Shown: piece after piece, positions 26,728-35,682 of the stretch
How positions within the stretch are numbered: the stretch's first letter is position 1
Layout of the letters: every line of letters starts with the position of its first letter
DNA from: Streptomyces sp. 135
Lineage (GTDB): Bacteria > Actinomycetota > Actinomycetes > Streptomycetales > Streptomycetaceae
NCBI RefSeq assembly: GCF_020026305.1
Contig: NZ_CP075691.1
Span: forward strand, 2,418,001 to 2,482,000
Length of the DNA stretch: 64,000 nt
Reading direction: 5' to 3'
Program-made: the position numbers and the translations under genes
Notes under the pieces: generated by a model
Database searches by the model: none
Told to the model about the DNA's origin: nothing
What the model saw: the letters and a program-made list of their open reading frames with translations, nothing else

Positions 26728-27405
26728 ATGGATACGCCGCTCACGCCGTCCGCACCCTTCTCGACGGTGATCCGCACCGCGTCGCACGAGCAGCACACCG
26801 AGGCCGAGACCTCCACCTTCATGAGCGACCTGCTCGGCGGCCGGCTCGGCGTCGACGCCTACGCCCGCTACACGGAACAGCTGTGGTTCGTCTACCGCGC
26901 TCTGGAGGACGGCGCGGAGGCGCTGGGCGAGGACCCCCTCGCGGGGCCGTTCATCCGGCCCGAGCTGCTGCGCGTGAGCGAGCTGGAGCGTGACCTCGCG
27001 CACCTGCGTGGCGCGGACTGGCGCGGTGGCCTCACTCCCCTGCCCGCCACGGCTGCGTACGCGGCGCGGGTCGAGGAGTGCGCGCGCACCTGGCCCGGCG
27101 GCTATGTCGCCCACCACTACACCCGCTACCTCGGCGACCTCTCCGGCGGCCAGATCATCCGCGGCAAGGCCGAGCAGACCTGGGGCTTCGCGCGCAAGGG
27201 CGACGGCGTGCGCTTCTACGTGTTCGAGGGGATCTCCAACCCGGCCGCGTTCAAGCGGGGCTACCGCGAACTGCTCGACGGGATCGACGCGGTCGTCACG
27301 GACGAGCTGGAGAAGAAGCGCATCGTGGACGAGTGCAAGCGCGCCTTCGCCCTGAACACCGCCGTCTTCCGCGAGCTGGGCGAGGAGTTCCCGCTCAGCG
27401 CGTGA
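26728..27405 (+). CDS. biliverdin-producing heme oxygenase
   Basis: A 225-residue HO-1/HmuO-type heme oxygenase that opens heme to biliverdin, CO and Fe2+. The proximal helix has HTEAE with His23 as the likely heme ligand, and the distal helix has the hallmark LGDLSGGQ, whose glycines kink over the heme. GGAGG lies 5 bases before the ATG at 26728. Its own iron box is upstream, and it faces the phzF-htaA-htaA operon tail to tail with only six bases between stops. It would release iron from heme delivered by the HtaA/HmuTUV route encoded next door. Confidence 0.95.
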   Translation: MDTPLTPSAPFSTVIRTASHEQHTEAETSTFMSDLLGGRLGVDAYARYTEQLWFVYRALEDGAEALGEDPLAGPFIRPELLRVSELERDLAHLRGADWRGGLTPLPATAAYAARVEECARTWPGGYVAHHYTRYLGDLSGGQIIRGKAEQTWGFARKGDGVRFYVFEGISNPAAFKRGYRELLDGIDAVVTDELEKKRIVDECKRAFALNTAVFRELGEEFPLSA

Positions 27406-27411
27406 GCTGAA

Positions 27412-28101
27412 CTACGCGGAGGCACCGGCCTGTGCGAGGCGGACCCTGCCGCCCACCTCGATCCAGCCGTCCGGACCCGGTGCCGTAAGAATCTGTGAGC
27501 CGCGCCCCTGCGTGATGTTGAGGGCGCGGCTCAACTCGTGCGTGAGCAGGAGCGCCGCCGCACCGGTCGCCTCGTCCTCGTCGATACCGTCGTCCCGGCC
27601 GGGAAAGGCCCTCGCGCGCACCCGCCCGGCGGCCTCGTCCTCCCAAGCCCATGCGTACATCCACTCCCCCGGCGGCGGTACGTCCAACGCGTCGACCTCC
27701 GCTGCCGTCCCGTACCGCCTCAGGCTCCTCGGCGGCGCCCACGCTGCGCGCGCCGCGATCCAGCTGAACTCCCCGTCCTGCCGCGCCGGCACCACCCCGG
27801 CCCGCGTCACCAGTTCGGGCACGTCGAGCAGCCAGGCCGTGCCGACACAGGGGTGGCCGGCGAAGGGCAGGCGCAGCGTCGGGGTGTAGATGTCGATGGC
27901 GCCGCGCTCGGGGTCGTCGATGAACACCGTCTCGCTGAAGCCGAGTTTCCCCGCGAACGCCTGGCGGTCCTCCGTGGCTGGTACGCGGGCCCCGTCGCGC
28001 ACGACACCGAGTTCGTTGCCGTGCCGACCGTCGGGCCCGCAGAAGACACGCAGTACGTCGAACGTGCCGGATACCTCGAAGACGCCCAGTGGTTCAGTCA
28101 C
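27412..28101 (-). CDS. PhzF-family isomerase-like protein, last gene of heme operon
   Basis: A 229-residue protein of the PhzF/diaminopimelate-epimerase fold. Landmarks are GFSETVFID, whose Glu matches the catalytic Glu of PhzF, FAGHPCVGTAWLL and the C-terminal DEATGAAALLLTHEL. It is shorter than typical PhzF (about 280) and the usual GNPAAVV loop reads GNELGVV. The gene lies 28 bases after htaA on the same strand, so it belongs to the iron-box-controlled operon. The GTG at 28101 is chosen; a TTG at 28113 is possible. A 6-bp CCCGGG inverted repeat lies directly before the start. The substrate is unknown. Confidence 0.85.
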   Translation of the reverse strand: MTEPLGVFEVSGTFDVLRVFCGPDGRHGNELGVVRDGARVPATEDRQAFAGKLGFSETVFIDDPERGAIDIYTPTLRLPFAGHPCVGTAWLLDVPELVTRAGVVPARQDGEFSWIAARAAWAPPRSLRRYGTAAEVDALDVPPPGEWMYAWAWEDEAAGRVRARAFPGRDDGIDEDEATGAAALLLTHELSRALNITQGRGSQILTAPGPDGWIEVGGRVRLAQAGASA

Positions 28102-28129
28102 CCGGGTATTCAACCCGGGACTTGAGACG

Positions 28130-29659
28130 TCACGCCAGTTCGGTGCCCCGCTTGCGCCGGGCGACGTACACCGCGCCCGCGCCCGCCACCACGGCCGCCC
28201 CCGCCGTGCCGAGCAGCGCCGCCGAGGGGATGTCGGCGCCCGTCGACGCCAGCGAACCCGCGTCGCCGGGCGAACCGCCGACCGTGTCGCCGCCGACAGA
28301 TCCGGAGCTGGTGGTTCCGGTACTGTCGGTCGTCCCGCCGCCGCTCTGGCCGCCGTCCGCGGCGAGTCCGGCGCCTTCGGAGAGGGACAGCGCGACCGTC
28401 ACCGGGTCGATCCGCTGGCCCGCCTTGTACATGGAGCCGACGGCGCCGTTGGCGAACTGCTCCGCGCCGGCCGCCGTGAACGCCGCCGGCACCTTGGTCA
28501 GCCGGACGACGTCGCTCTTCGCCCGGTACGAGGCCTTGGCGAGGTCGAGCGTCGCGAACTTGACGTCGTTGTTGGTGCCCTTGGGCGTGGTGACGTCGGC
28601 GATCAAGGTGCCCCTGGAGCCGTTCGCCCGCACCTTGAGGTCGCTGAACTTCATGTCGATGCCGTGCGCCTTGTACGTGAAGCGGACGCTGCCGCCGAAG
28701 GACGCGTCGACCTTCTTCGCGCCGGCGTCCACGGTCGCCTTGGCGTGGGGGAACTTGTAGCCGCCGGAGATCTTCTCGGCGCCGCCCGCGACGGTCACCT
28801 TGCCCCCGGACGAGATGTAGGTGCGGAAGGTCTTCTTCAGTCCCCAGGAGAGGCTGCCGTCGACGACCTGGCCCGTGGCACGTTCGGGGGTGGGGGTGCC
28901 GGTGGGGGCCGTGGTGCGGGTGGGGGTGGGAGTGGGGATGGGATCAGGCTTGTCGGTCGGCTTGTCCGTCGGCTTATCGGTGGGCTTGTCCGTGGGCTTG
29001 TCCGTCGGCTTATCGGTGGGCTTGTCCGTCGGTGTGCCGCCCGCCTTCACCGTGAGGGTGGCCGGGTCGAGCTTGTCTCCCGCCTGGTACATGCCGTTGA
29101 ACGCCTTGGCGCCGTCCGCCGTGAGCGTCGTCGGGATGTCCTTGAAGGTCATCGCGCCGCCCTCGCCCTGACCGGGCCGGACCGCACTCAGATCGAGAGC
29201 GGCGAGGTCGATGTCGTTCTGCGTGGCGCCGTTCAGGGTGACGTCGGCCTGGATGGCACCGGCCTTCCCCTCGGTACGCACCTTCACGTCGGCGATCTTG
29301 ATGTCGAAGCGGTGGGCGGTGGAGGCGAACCGCACGGCACCCTTGAACGCGGTGGCGGTGGCGTGCGTCCCGGTGTCGTACGTACCCGTGCCGCCGGTGA
29401 AGGTGAACACCCCGTTGTCCGCCGCCTGCTTGGCGCCGTCCGTCGCCTCGATCGTGCCGTGGGCCATGCCCGCGACGTACTTGCGGAACGACTCCTTCAG
29501 CCCCCAGTCCAGCGTGCCGTCCTTGAGCTCCAGCTTCGGCGGGCCCGCCTTGCCGCCGTCGTCGGCGGCGAGCGCCGGGAGCGCGAGGGCGGACGCGCCG
29601 AGCGTGACGGCCGTGGCGACGGCTGCCGCGAGGGTGACGGGGCGACGGTTCATGGACAT
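28130..29659 (-). CDS. HtaA-domain heme-binding protein with LASTG sortase signal
   Basis: A 509-residue secreted protein. A signal peptide ends at about LPALAA (31). Two HtaA heme-binding domains (about 45-205 and 262-425) each contain the DGTLDWGLKESFRKYV or DGSLSWGLKKTFRTYI entry block. They are joined by a linker of about seven PTDK repeats. The C-terminus has LASTG at 470-474, then a hydrophobic helix and RRKR, the layout of a sortase-E substrate (LAxTG), so it is probably attached to the wall. AAGGAGGAG lies 7 bases before the ATG at 29659. It is the second gene of the operon and likely passes heme inward to HmuT. Confidence 0.92.
   Translation of the reverse strand: MSMNRRPVTLAAAVATAVTLGASALALPALAADDGGKAGPPKLELKDGTLDWGLKESFRKYVAGMAHGTIEATDGAKQAADNGVFTFTGGTGTYDTGTHATATAFKGAVRFASTAHRFDIKIADVKVRTEGKAGAIQADVTLNGATQNDIDLAALDLSAVRPGQGEGGAMTFKDIPTTLTADGAKAFNGMYQAGDKLDPATLTVKAGGTPTDKPTDKPTDKPTDKPTDKPTDKPTDKPDPIPTPTPTRTTAPTGTPTPERATGQVVDGSLSWGLKKTFRTYISSGGKVTVAGGAEKISGGYKFPHAKATVDAGAKKVDASFGGSVRFTYKAHGIDMKFSDLKVRANGSRGTLIADVTTPKGTNNDVKFATLDLAKASYRAKSDVVRLTKVPAAFTAAGAEQFANGAVGSMYKAGQRIDPVTVALSLSEGAGLAADGGQSGGGTTDSTGTTSSGSVGGDTVGGSPGDAGSLASTGADIPSAALLGTAGAAVVAGAGAVYVARRKRGTELA
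28947..29031. repeat. 12-bp repeats encoding PTDK linker
   Basis: About seven imperfect 12-bp units (GGCTTGTCCGTC and variants) encode the PTDK repeats between the two HtaA domains. Confidence 0.8.
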
Positions 29660-29729
29660 GGTCAGGCTCCTCCTTGGGAGAGGTGGATGTCGGGGGGATG
29701 TAGGGAGAGGTGGAAGTGAGGCGTAGGGG

Positions 29730-31202
29730 TCAGGAGTCCGAGGTGTTCGCGCCGCCCCGCGCGCGCTTCTTGCGTACGACGCCGAACGCGACCGCCGCCG
29801 CGAGCAGCACCGCCACGCCCACGCCGACCCCGATCGGTACGGCGTTCGACGAGGAACCGGCGGAGTCGGAGGTGTCCGCCGCGTTCTCGGCCTCGGGGGC
29901 GGCGGCCTTCTTCGGCTGCGGGGCCGGGGCGGGGCTCGCGGAGGAGCCGAGGTCCGGGAGCGCGGGCAGCGTGGCGTCCGCGTCGAGGGCGACGGCGAGG
30001 GAGAGCGGGTCCATGTCGGCGCCCGCCTTGTACATGCCGCCGAAGGCCTTGGCCCCCTCGGCGGTGAGCTTCGAGGGCACCTCGGTGAGCGAGACCAAGC
30101 CGTCCTCGGGCCTCAGCTCCTTCTCGGAAGCGGCGAAGGTGACGAGCGGGGCCTTCTTCATGACGCCCTCATCACCACCCGCGCCCCCCTCACCGGCGTC
30201 GACATCCGCGTACAACGTCCCCTTGCCGTCCTTCACTTCGACGGCGACCTCGCTCAGCGTGAGGTCCAGGCCGTGCTCGCCGGTGAAGCGGACGGCGCCC
30301 GCGAAGTCCGCGGCGAGGTACCGCTTCTTCGCGTCGTACGTGCCCTCGCCCTTGGGGAAGCGGAAGAGCGCTCCCCCGTCCTCGGCCCCGCCGGAGAGCT
30401 TCCACTCGCCCTGGGCGATGGATCCGGTGACGTACTCCCGGAACGTGCGGCGCACACCCCAGTCGACGACGGCGTCCTCGATGCGGCCCGCCGCCCGCTC
30501 GCCGTCCTTCGCCTTGCCGGACTTCGCCTTCGGGGCCTTCCCCGTCCCGGACTCCGCGACGAGGTCCGTCGACAGGCTCACCGGGTCGAGCGCCGTGCCC
30601 GCCGTGTAGTAACCGGCGAAGGCCTTGGCGCCCTGCGAAGTGAGGGTGGCGGGGAGGTGGTTGAGGGCGATGGGGCCGGTGCCGCCCTTCATGTCGATGC
30701 CGCGGACGTCGAGCGCGGCCAGCGGCACCTGCGCGGTCGCGGTGACCTTGCCGGTGCCCTTCTCCTTGCTGACCATGTCGGCGTAGAGCGTCCCGGAGCC
30801 TTTGGAGACCTTCACCGTGGGGCGGCTGATCGTCAGGTCCAGCTCGTACGAGCCGCCCTTCTTGTGGCCGGTGAAACGCACCCCGCCCGAGAAGCCCGCG
30901 CCGAACGCCCCGCTGCCCGGGTCGTACGAGCCCTTCGCCGAGTGGAAGCGGAACTGGCTGCCGCCGACGGTCGCGGCCCCGCCCCGGAGCGTCGAGGCGC
31001 CCTGGGCGATGGGCCCGGTGACGTAGCTCTGGAAGGAGGACTTGATGCCCCAGTCGAGCCGTCCGCCTTGCACCGTGCGGGCTTCCGCGTGCGCGGCGGC
31101 CACCGGGAGCAGCGCTCCGACGAGTGCGGTGAGCACGGCCACGGCTGCGGCGCGGACACGGGAACGAGGGCGTGCCTGTCTCGACTGTCTCGACGACAGC
31201 AT
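29730..31202 (-). CDS. HtaA-domain heme-binding membrane-anchored protein
   Basis: A 490-residue secreted protein with a basic N-terminus, a signal peptide ending near AAHAEA and two HtaA domains, each opening with QGGRLDWGIKSSFQSYV or EDAVVDWGVRRTFREYV. The C-terminus has a Pro/Ala/Ser linker, one transmembrane helix (AVPIGVGVGVAVLLAAAVAFGV split) and a basic KKRARG tail, but no LAxTG motif, so it is probably held in the membrane. The ATG at 31202 follows GGAGGAG by 6 bases. It is the first gene after the iron box at 31244-31262, and the LASTG-bearing HtaA protein follows 70 bases later, giving a membrane-plus-wall pair as in Corynebacterium HtaA/HtaB. Confidence 0.92.
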   Translation of the reverse strand: MLSSRQSRQARPRSRVRAAAVAVLTALVGALLPVAAAHAEARTVQGGRLDWGIKSSFQSYVTGPIAQGASTLRGGAATVGGSQFRFHSAKGSYDPGSGAFGAGFSGGVRFTGHKKGGSYELDLTISRPTVKVSKGSGTLYADMVSKEKGTGKVTATAQVPLAALDVRGIDMKGGTGPIALNHLPATLTSQGAKAFAGYYTAGTALDPVSLSTDLVAESGTGKAPKAKSGKAKDGERAAGRIEDAVVDWGVRRTFREYVTGSIAQGEWKLSGGAEDGGALFRFPKGEGTYDAKKRYLAADFAGAVRFTGEHGLDLTLSEVAVEVKDGKGTLYADVDAGEGGAGGDEGVMKKAPLVTFAASEKELRPEDGLVSLTEVPSKLTAEGAKAFGGMYKAGADMDPLSLAVALDADATLPALPDLGSSASPAPAPQPKKAAAPEAENAADTSDSAGSSSNAVPIGVGVGVAVLLAAAVAFGVVRKKRARGGANTSDS

Positions 31203-31243
31203 GGGGGGCTCCTCCACGGCGGGGTGACGGACGGACTGGTTAA

Positions 31244-31262
31244 TTAGGTAAGGCTAACCTAA
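31244..31262. promoter_or_regulatory. shared iron box between htaA operon and hmuTUV
   Basis: TTAGGTAAGGCTAACCTAA matches the consensus at 18 of 19 positions. It lies 42 bases upstream of the htaA start and 75 bases upstream of the hmuT start, so one DmdR/IdeR-type site can repress both divergent operons when iron is plentiful. Confidence 0.93.
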
Positions 31263-31336
31263 ACTACGATCGCTTCCGCTGGAACCCCGCCCCGGTTCCC
31301 TCGAACCTCAACCGCACGACAGGACGGTGGACTTCG

Positions 31337-32356
31337 GTGCGTATGCCGCGCTCACTCCGTATCGCCGGCGCGTGGGCCGCCGCGCTCGCCCTCGGCCTCA
31401 CGGCGTGCGCCGCGCCGGACGGCGACGCCTCCGCGCAGCCACACAAGGCGGCGTCACGGGCCACCGCGCCCGACCGGGTCGAGCCCCTGAAGAGCGGTGC
31501 GAAGCCCGAGCTGCCCGTGACCGTCACCTCCGCCGACGGGCGCCGGGTGACGGTGAAGGACACCGGCCGCATCGTGCCGCTCACCGGCAGCCTCAACGAG
31601 ATCGTCTTCACCCTCGGACTCGGCGAGAACGTCGTGGCGCGCGACATCACCGCCACCTTCGAACAGGCCGGGAAGCTGCCGGTGGTGACGCGCGCCCACG
31701 ACGTGTCGGCGGAGAGCGTGCTCTCGCTCAAGCCGACGGTCGTCCTCGCCGACACCACCACAGGACCCGCCGAGGCCATCGACCAGATCCGGGACGCGGG
31801 CGTCCCCCTCGTCGTGTTCGACCCGGCGAAGAGCCTCGACGACGTGGGCCCGCGGATCGAGGCGGTGGCCAAGACGCTGGGCGTCGAGAAGTCCGGCGCG
31901 GAACTGACGCGGCGTACGGAGCGGCGGATCGACGCGGCCCGCGAGGGCATCCCCGCCGGGGACCGCGCGAAGAAGCCGCGGGTCGCCTTCCTCTATCTGC
32001 GCGGTTCGGCCTCCGTCTACCTGCTCGGCGGCCGTGGCTCCGGGGCGAGTTCGCTCCTGGAGGCGGCGGGCGCGGTCGACGCGGGCAAGGAGTCGGGGCT
32101 GAGGAAGGACTTCACCGCGATCACCAGCGAGGCGCTCGCCGAGGCCGCGCCCGACGCGATCCTCGTGATGACGAAAGGCCTGGCTTCGGTGAACGGCGTC
32201 GACGGCCTGCTGAAGGTCCCCGGCGTCGCCGAGACCCCGGCCGGCCTGGACCGCCGCGTCGTCTCGATCGACGACGGCGTGCTCCTCAACTACGGGCCGC
32301 GCACCGATCAGGTGCTGAAGTCCCTGGTCGAGCAGCTCTACGGGGACGCCGAGTGA
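31337..32356 (+). CDS. hmuT: heme ABC transporter substrate-binding lipoprotein
   Basis: A 339-residue class III periplasmic-type binding protein. The signal peptide ends in a lipobox LTAC (cysteine about 24), so it is lipid-anchored. The core follows the BtuF/HmuT fold: RIVPLTGSLNEIVFTLGLGENVVARDI, then LKPTVVLADTTTGPAEAIDQIRDAGVPLVVFD. It should capture heme from the HtaA proteins. The GTG at 31337 has GGTGG 6 bases upstream; an ATG two codons later is possible. Its stop overlaps the permease start (GTGA). It is controlled by the iron box shared with the htaA operon. Confidence 0.9.
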   Translation: MRMPRSLRIAGAWAAALALGLTACAAPDGDASAQPHKAASRATAPDRVEPLKSGAKPELPVTVTSADGRRVTVKDTGRIVPLTGSLNEIVFTLGLGENVVARDITATFEQAGKLPVVTRAHDVSAESVLSLKPTVVLADTTTGPAEAIDQIRDAGVPLVVFDPAKSLDDVGPRIEAVAKTLGVEKSGAELTRRTERRIDAAREGIPAGDRAKKPRVAFLYLRGSASVYLLGGRGSGASSLLEAAGAVDAGKESGLRKDFTAITSEALAEAAPDAILVMTKGLASVNGVDGLLKVPGVAETPAGLDRRVVSIDDGVLLNYGPRTDQVLKSLVEQLYGDAE

Positions 32357-33438
32357 CCGTGCTGACCAAAGCGGCCACCCCGGCCGCCTCCGCCGCAGGG
32401 GCCCCGCGCCGCCGCCGGGCGGCCCTCCCGCTGGCCGTGGGGCTGCTCACCGCCCTCACCCTGCTCTGCCTGCTCTCCGCGGGGATCGGCGCGTACGACA
32501 TCCCCCTCGGCGACGTCGTCTCCTCCGTCCAGCACCGCATGGGGGTCGGCGGCGCCCCGCTGGACCGGGTCGGCGAGAGCGTGCTGTGGAACGTGCGCCT
32601 GCCCCGCGTCGTACTCGCCCTGCTCGTCGGTGCCTCGCTCGGCTGCGCCGGAGCCCTGATGCAGGGCGTGTTCGGCAATCCGCTCGCCGAGCCCGGCGTC
32701 ATCGGCATCTCGTCGGGCGCGGCGGTCGGCGCGGTCGCCTCCATCGCGCTGGGGCTGAACTTCTTCGGCAACTGGACGGTGACCGTCTGCGCGTTCGTCG
32801 CCGGGCTCGCGACGGTTCTCCTCGTGTACGTGATGTCGCGCGAGGGCGGCCGGACGGAAGTCGTCACGCTGATCCTCACCGGCATCGCCGTGAACGCGTT
32901 CGCGGGCGCGCTCATCGGTCTGTGCGTCTTCTTCGCGGACAACGCGCAGCTCAGCCAGATCACGTTCTGGCAGCTGGGCTCGCTCGCGGGGGCGACCTGG
33001 CCGAAGGTGCTGGCCGTGCTGCCGTGCGCGCTGCTCGGTCTGGCCGTCGCGCCCTTCTTCTCCCGCAGGCTCGACCTGCTCGCGCTCGGCGAGCGGCCCG
33101 CCCGGCACCTGGGTGTGGACGTCGAGCGGCTGCGGCTCGTGCTGGTCCTGGTGGTGGCGCTGCTGACGGCGGCCGCCGTGGCCGTCGCCGGGATCATCAC
33201 CTTCGTGGGGCTGCTCGTACCGCACCTGCTGCGGATGGCGGCGGGCCCCGGGCACCGCTTCCTCGTGCCCGGCAGCGCGCTCGGCGGTGCGGTGGTGCTG
33301 GTCGCGGCCGATCTGGCCGCACGTACGGTGGCCGCGCCCGCCGAACTGCCGCTGGGTGTGCTCACCGCTCTCTTCGGCAGCCCGTTCTTCTTCTGGCTGC
33401 TGCGCAGGACCCGTCGCAGGCAAGGTGGTTGGGCGTGA
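32353..33438 (+). CDS. hmuU: heme ABC transporter permease (FecCD family)
   Basis: A 361-residue FecCD-type permease with about ten helices after a basic N-terminus. The family blocks NVRLPRVVLALLVGASLGCAGALMQGVFGNPLAEPGVIG, GGRTEVVTLILTGIAVNAF, ITFWQLGSLAGATW and FVGLLVPHLLRM are all present. It forms the heme channel with the HmuV ATPase. The GTG at 32353 overlaps the hmuT stop, and its own stop overlaps the hmuV GTG, so the three genes are translationally coupled. Confidence 0.93.
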   Translation: MTVLTKAATPAASAAGAPRRRRAALPLAVGLLTALTLLCLLSAGIGAYDIPLGDVVSSVQHRMGVGGAPLDRVGESVLWNVRLPRVVLALLVGASLGCAGALMQGVFGNPLAEPGVIGISSGAAVGAVASIALGLNFFGNWTVTVCAFVAGLATVLLVYVMSREGGRTEVVTLILTGIAVNAFAGALIGLCVFFADNAQLSQITFWQLGSLAGATWPKVLAVLPCALLGLAVAPFFSRRLDLLALGERPARHLGVDVERLRLVLVLVVALLTAAAVAVAGIITFVGLLVPHLLRMAAGPGHRFLVPGSALGGAVVLVAADLAARTVAAPAELPLGVLTALFGSPFFFWLLRRTRRRQGGWA

Positions 33439-34280
33439 TCGGACAGCTGGGCAGGAAGCTCCTCGCGGGGCGGCAGCGTGCGCTGCCGGGGCCGAGCGCC
33501 GCCGGTGACGTGCTCGCCGAGGCCGAGGGCCTGCGGGTGCGGCTCGGCGGCCGTGAGGTCCTCGCGGGGGTGTCCGTGGCCGCCCGCGCGGGCGAGGTGC
33601 TGGCCCTGGTCGGGCCGAACGGCGCGGGGAAGTCGACGCTGCTGGCCGCGCTCGCCGCCGACCTGCCGGCCGAGGCCGGGGCCGTACGTGTCTGCGGGCG
33701 CCCGGCGGCCGACTGGACGGCGGCCGAACTCGCCCTGCGGCGGGCCGTGTTGCCGCAGTCCGCCGCGCTCTCGTTCCCCTTCGCGGTCGAGGACGTCGTC
33801 CGGATGGGGCGGGCGCCGTGGGCCGGGACGCGCCTGGCGGATGACGACGACCGGATCGTGCGCGAGGCGATGGCGGCCACCGAGGTCGGTGACTTCGCCG
33901 TACGTCCGTTCTCCGCGCTCAGCGGCGGCGAGCGGGCCCGCGTCGCGCTCGCCCGCGTCCTCGCCCAGCGCGCCCCGCTGCTGCTGCTCGACGAGCCGAC
34001 CGCCGCGCTCGATCTGCGCCACCAGGAGCTGGTCCTGCGGATCTGCCGGGAGCGGGCCGCCGCCGGTGACGCGGTCGTCGTGGTCCTGCACGACCTCGGC
34101 CTCGCGGCGGCGTACGCGGACCGGGTCGCGGTGCTGCGGGGCGGGGCGCTCGCGGCGGAGGGCGCCCCCGGTGACGTGTTCGAGGAGGCGCTGCTCTCGG
34201 AGGTGTACCGGCAGCCGGTCGAGGTCTTCCCGCACCCGCGCACCGGCGCCCCCGTAGTCACTCCCCGCCGCATCCCTTGA
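33435..34280 (+). CDS. hmuV: heme ABC transporter ATP-binding protein
   Basis: A 281-residue ABC ATPase: Walker A GPNGAGKSTLL, signature LSGGERARVALARVLAQ, Walker B LLLLDEPTAALD and H-loop VVVVLHDLGLAA. The alternation with a FecCD permease and heme-type binding protein supports heme import. The GTG at 33435 overlaps the permease stop. A small hairpin begins at the stop codon. Confidence 0.93.
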   Translation: MIGQLGRKLLAGRQRALPGPSAAGDVLAEAEGLRVRLGGREVLAGVSVAARAGEVLALVGPNGAGKSTLLAALAADLPAEAGAVRVCGRPAADWTAAELALRRAVLPQSAALSFPFAVEDVVRMGRAPWAGTRLADDDDRIVREAMAATEVGDFAVRPFSALSGGERARVALARVLAQRAPLLLLDEPTAALDLRHQELVLRICRERAAAGDAVVVVLHDLGLAAAYADRVAVLRGGALAAEGAPGDVFEEALLSEVYRQPVEVFPHPRTGAPVVTPRRIP

Positions 34281-34299
34281 CCGGCGCTTTGCCCGGTCA
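34278..34299 (+). terminator. possible terminator after hmuV
   Basis: TGACCGG and CCGGTCA form a perfect 7-bp stem around an 8-base loop, starting at the hmuV stop codon. It is short and has no T-run. Confidence 0.4.
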
Positions 34300-34402
34300 T
34301 GGGCGCCCCATCAGCCGCCCGTGATCGGCCCGTGAGCCGTGGCGCGACGTGAGAGCTGAATCACGGAACGGGCGGGTATCGCCGAGGTAAGGGTCGGTTA
34401 AG

Positions 34403-34421
34403 TTAGGTCAGCCTCGCTGGC
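34403..34421 (+). promoter_or_regulatory. possible degenerate iron box before efeO
   Basis: TTAGGTCAGCCTCGCTGGC keeps the left half of the iron-box consensus (TTAGGT-AG) but only about 11 of 19 positions overall. It lies 49 bases upstream of efeO, where iron control of the efe genes would be expected. Confidence 0.5.
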
Positions 34422-34469
34422 TTGTGGTGGGGCCCGGCACTCGTCCGTGAACCCCGCTTGGAGCCCTCT

Positions 34470-35645
34470 ATGCGACCCGTGCGCCCCGCCCGCCTGTCCG
34501 TCGTCACCGCCGTCGCGACCGTCGCGGCCCTGACCGCCGTCACGGGCTGCACGGAGAAGAGCGACGCCAAGGGCGGCGGCGCGAACAGCGTGCGCGTGAC
34601 GGCCACCGACGACACGTGCGAGGTCTCCAAGAAGAAGCTCTCCGCCGGTCACGTGGAGCTGGCCATCGAGAACAAGGGCTCCAAGGTCACCGAGGTCTAC
34701 CTCCTCTTCCCCGACGACCGCATCGTCGGCGAGCGCGAGAACATCGGTCCGGGCACGAAGCAGAAGCTCACCGCCGAGGTGAAGGCCGGTGCGTACGAGA
34801 TCGCCTGCAAGCCCGGGATGAAGGGCGACGGCATCCGCCAGAAGGTCACCGTCACGGGTGGCGGCACGACCGCGAAGCGCGACCCCCGGCTGGACGAGGC
34901 CGTCGCCGCCTACCGCGCGTACGCGCAGGAGCAGGCCGACGCGACGCTGCCGAAGGCGAAGGCCTTCACCGACGCGGTGCGCGCGGGCGACCTGCCGGCC
35001 GCGAAGAAGGCGTACGCCGCCTCCCGCGTCGGCTGGGAGCGCACCGAGCCGGTGGCGGAGTCCTTCGGTGACATCGACCCGAAGGTCGACGTCCGCGAGG
35101 ACGGTCTGGAGGACGGCCAGGACGCGGAGAAGGACTGGACGGGCTGGCACCGTCTGGAGCGGGCCCTGTGGCAGGACAAGAAGATCGGCAAGCGCGAGAA
35201 GGAGCTGGCCACCCTTCTCGACAAGGATCTGAAGGACTGGCAGAACCGCGTCGGCAAGGCCGTCATCACCCCGACCTCGATGGCCAACGGCGCCAAGGAG
35301 CTCCTGGACGAGGTCGCCACCGGCAAGGTCACCGGTGAGGAGGAGCGCTACTCGCACACCGACCTGGTCGACTTCAAGGCCAACGTCGAGGGTGCCGAGA
35401 AGTCCTACGCGCTGCTGAAGCCGGTGGCCGCCGAGAACGACCCGAAGCTCACGAAGGAGCTCGACAAGCAGTTCGCGGCCCTGGACAAGCTCCTGGAGAA
35501 GTACCGCGAAGGCGGTGCGGACTCCTACGAGTTCACCTCGTACGACAAGGTCGGCAAGGCGGACCGCAAGGAACTGTCCGACGGTGTGAACGCCCTCGCG
35601 GAGCCGCTGTCGAAGCTGGCCGCGGCCGTCGCGAAGTCCAAGTAG
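34470..35645 (+). CDS. efeO: iron uptake lipoprotein EfeO
   Basis: A 391-residue lipoprotein (lipobox VTGC). An N-terminal cupredoxin-like domain (VTATDDTCEVSKKKLSAGHVELAIEN) is followed by an M75-peptidase-like domain from about 145, with the GWHRLERALW block containing the HxxE metal motif. EfeO binds and delivers iron to the EfeU permease, while EfeB supplies redox or heme-iron chemistry. The ATG at 34470 begins right at the signal peptide; the longer frame starts in the iron box. It is the first gene of an efeO-efeB-efeU set. Confidence 0.95.
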   Translation: MRPVRPARLSVVTAVATVAALTAVTGCTEKSDAKGGGANSVRVTATDDTCEVSKKKLSAGHVELAIENKGSKVTEVYLLFPDDRIVGERENIGPGTKQKLTAEVKAGAYEIACKPGMKGDGIRQKVTVTGGGTTAKRDPRLDEAVAAYRAYAQEQADATLPKAKAFTDAVRAGDLPAAKKAYAASRVGWERTEPVAESFGDIDPKVDVREDGLEDGQDAEKDWTGWHRLERALWQDKKIGKREKELATLLDKDLKDWQNRVGKAVITPTSMANGAKELLDEVATGKVTGEEERYSHTDLVDFKANVEGAEKSYALLKPVAAENDPKLTKELDKQFAALDKLLEKYREGGADSYEFTSYDKVGKADRKELSDGVNALAEPLSKLAAAVAKSK

Positions 35646-35682
35646 CGGCCAAGTAGCGGCAGGTAGCGGCAAGGGGTGAACG

